Below are positions 5,236 to 5,520 of a DNA stretch of 5,520 bases, one piece after another. This DNA comes from Bacteroidales bacterium. GTDB lineage: Bacteria; Bacteroidota; Bacteroidia; Bacteroidales; UBA932. The stretch lies in the NCBI GenBank assembly GCA_017614795.1, contig JAGABD010000050.1, forward strand, positions 1 through 5,520, read 5' to 3'. Under the pieces are notes generated by a model. That model saw only the letters and a list, made by a program, of their open reading frames with translations, had not been told where the DNA came from and ran no database searches. A program made the position numbers and the translations under genes. Each line of letters starts with the position of its first letter. Position 1 is the stretch's first letter.

Positions 5236-5520
5236 ATGGACACACTCAGTTACAAAACAGTTTCGCTGAACGAAGCGACTGTGAACAAGCAGTGGGTTTG
5301 CATCGACGCAACGGACCTCCCTCTGGGACGTCTTGCTTCCAGGATTGCTCTTGTCCTCCGCGGCAAGAACAAGCCCGGTTTCACCCCCAACGTCGACTGC
5401 GGTGACAATGTCATCGTCGTCAACGCCGAGAAGGTGATCCTCAAGGGAAACAAGATGACGGACCGCGTTTACACCCGTTACACCGGATATCCGGGCGGGC
5501 AGCGCTTCTCCACCCCCAAG
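5236..5520 (+). CDS. rplM: 50S ribosomal protein L13, N-terminal part (runs off the right edge)
   Basis: From ATG 5236 the frame is open for 95 codons to the window end. It begins MDTLSYKTVSLNEA and contains QWVCIDATDLPLGRLAS (19-35), LRGKNKPGFTPNVDCGD (about 41-57), VIVVNAEKVILKGNKM (about 59-74) and YTRYTGYPGG (79-88). These are the usual landmarks of L13, an early-assembling 23S rRNA-binding protein. Full-length L13 is about 140-155 residues, so roughly two thirds is present. It has its own strong promoter and a hairpin in or just before its leader. The gene rpsI (S9) normally follows, beyond this window. Codon use appears biased to C-ending codons, as expected for a highly expressed gene here. 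Confidence 0.97.
   Translation, partial: MDTLSYKTVSLNEATVNKQWVCIDATDLPLGRLASRIALVLRGKNKPGFTPNVDCGDNVIVVNAEKVILKGNKMTDRVYTRYTGYPGGQRFSTPK

Noticed and set aside
1..5520. Defence system, prophage, insertion sequence, CRISPR array or tRNA
   Set aside because: All substantial coding space is taken by recognisable core genes; no spaced repeats, transposase motifs, cloverleaf structures or unusual composition islands are visible.

Overview
The window looks like an ordinary housekeeping stretch of a Bacteroidota chromosome, most likely Bacteroidales. Coding DNA is fairly GC-rich and the spacers are AT-rich. Five spacer sites match the Bacteroidota sigma-factor -7 box TAnnTTTG exactly, strong Shine-Dalgarno sequences are absent, and an LpxK gene implies a lipid A outer membrane. 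Six genes are recognisable. I see no mobile element, CRISPR array, tRNA or rRNA, and no gene-free stretch over 300 bases.

Layout: (1) bases 1-75, minus strand, hold the first 25 codons of a tRNA-dihydrouridine synthase. (2) A 38-bp divergent promoter spacer separates it from a 599-residue three-domain Xaa-Pro aminopeptidase (114-1913, plus), which ends in a strong hairpin terminator. (3) Converging on that terminator is a minus-strand cluster read as pyrH (UMP kinase), frr (ribosome recycling factor) and lpxK (lipid A 4'-kinase), spanning 4344 down to 1988. (4) A second divergent promoter spacer (4345-4423) separates pyrH from sdhC, a five-helix dihaem cytochrome b membrane anchor of succinate dehydrogenase or fumarate reductase (4424-5152). 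(5) A textbook promoter and a GC-rich hairpin precede rplM (ribosomal protein L13), which runs off the right edge.

The genes serve core functions: tRNA modification, peptide turnover, pyrimidine nucleotide supply, ribosome recycling, lipid A synthesis, anaerobic or aerobic electron transfer, and the ribosome itself. I find no convincing new multi-gene system. The points worth a second look are small: two divergent promoter pairs built as inverted copies of the same -7 box, with nearly leaderless transcripts at the first; an lpxK frame with no ATG codon and an apparent TTG start one base after the frr stop; an sdhC without sdhA or sdhB next to it; a terminator-like hairpin sitting on the predicted rplM transcription start; a one-residue insertion between the two metal-binding aspartates of the aminopeptidase; and a REP-like palindrome between pyrH and frr.
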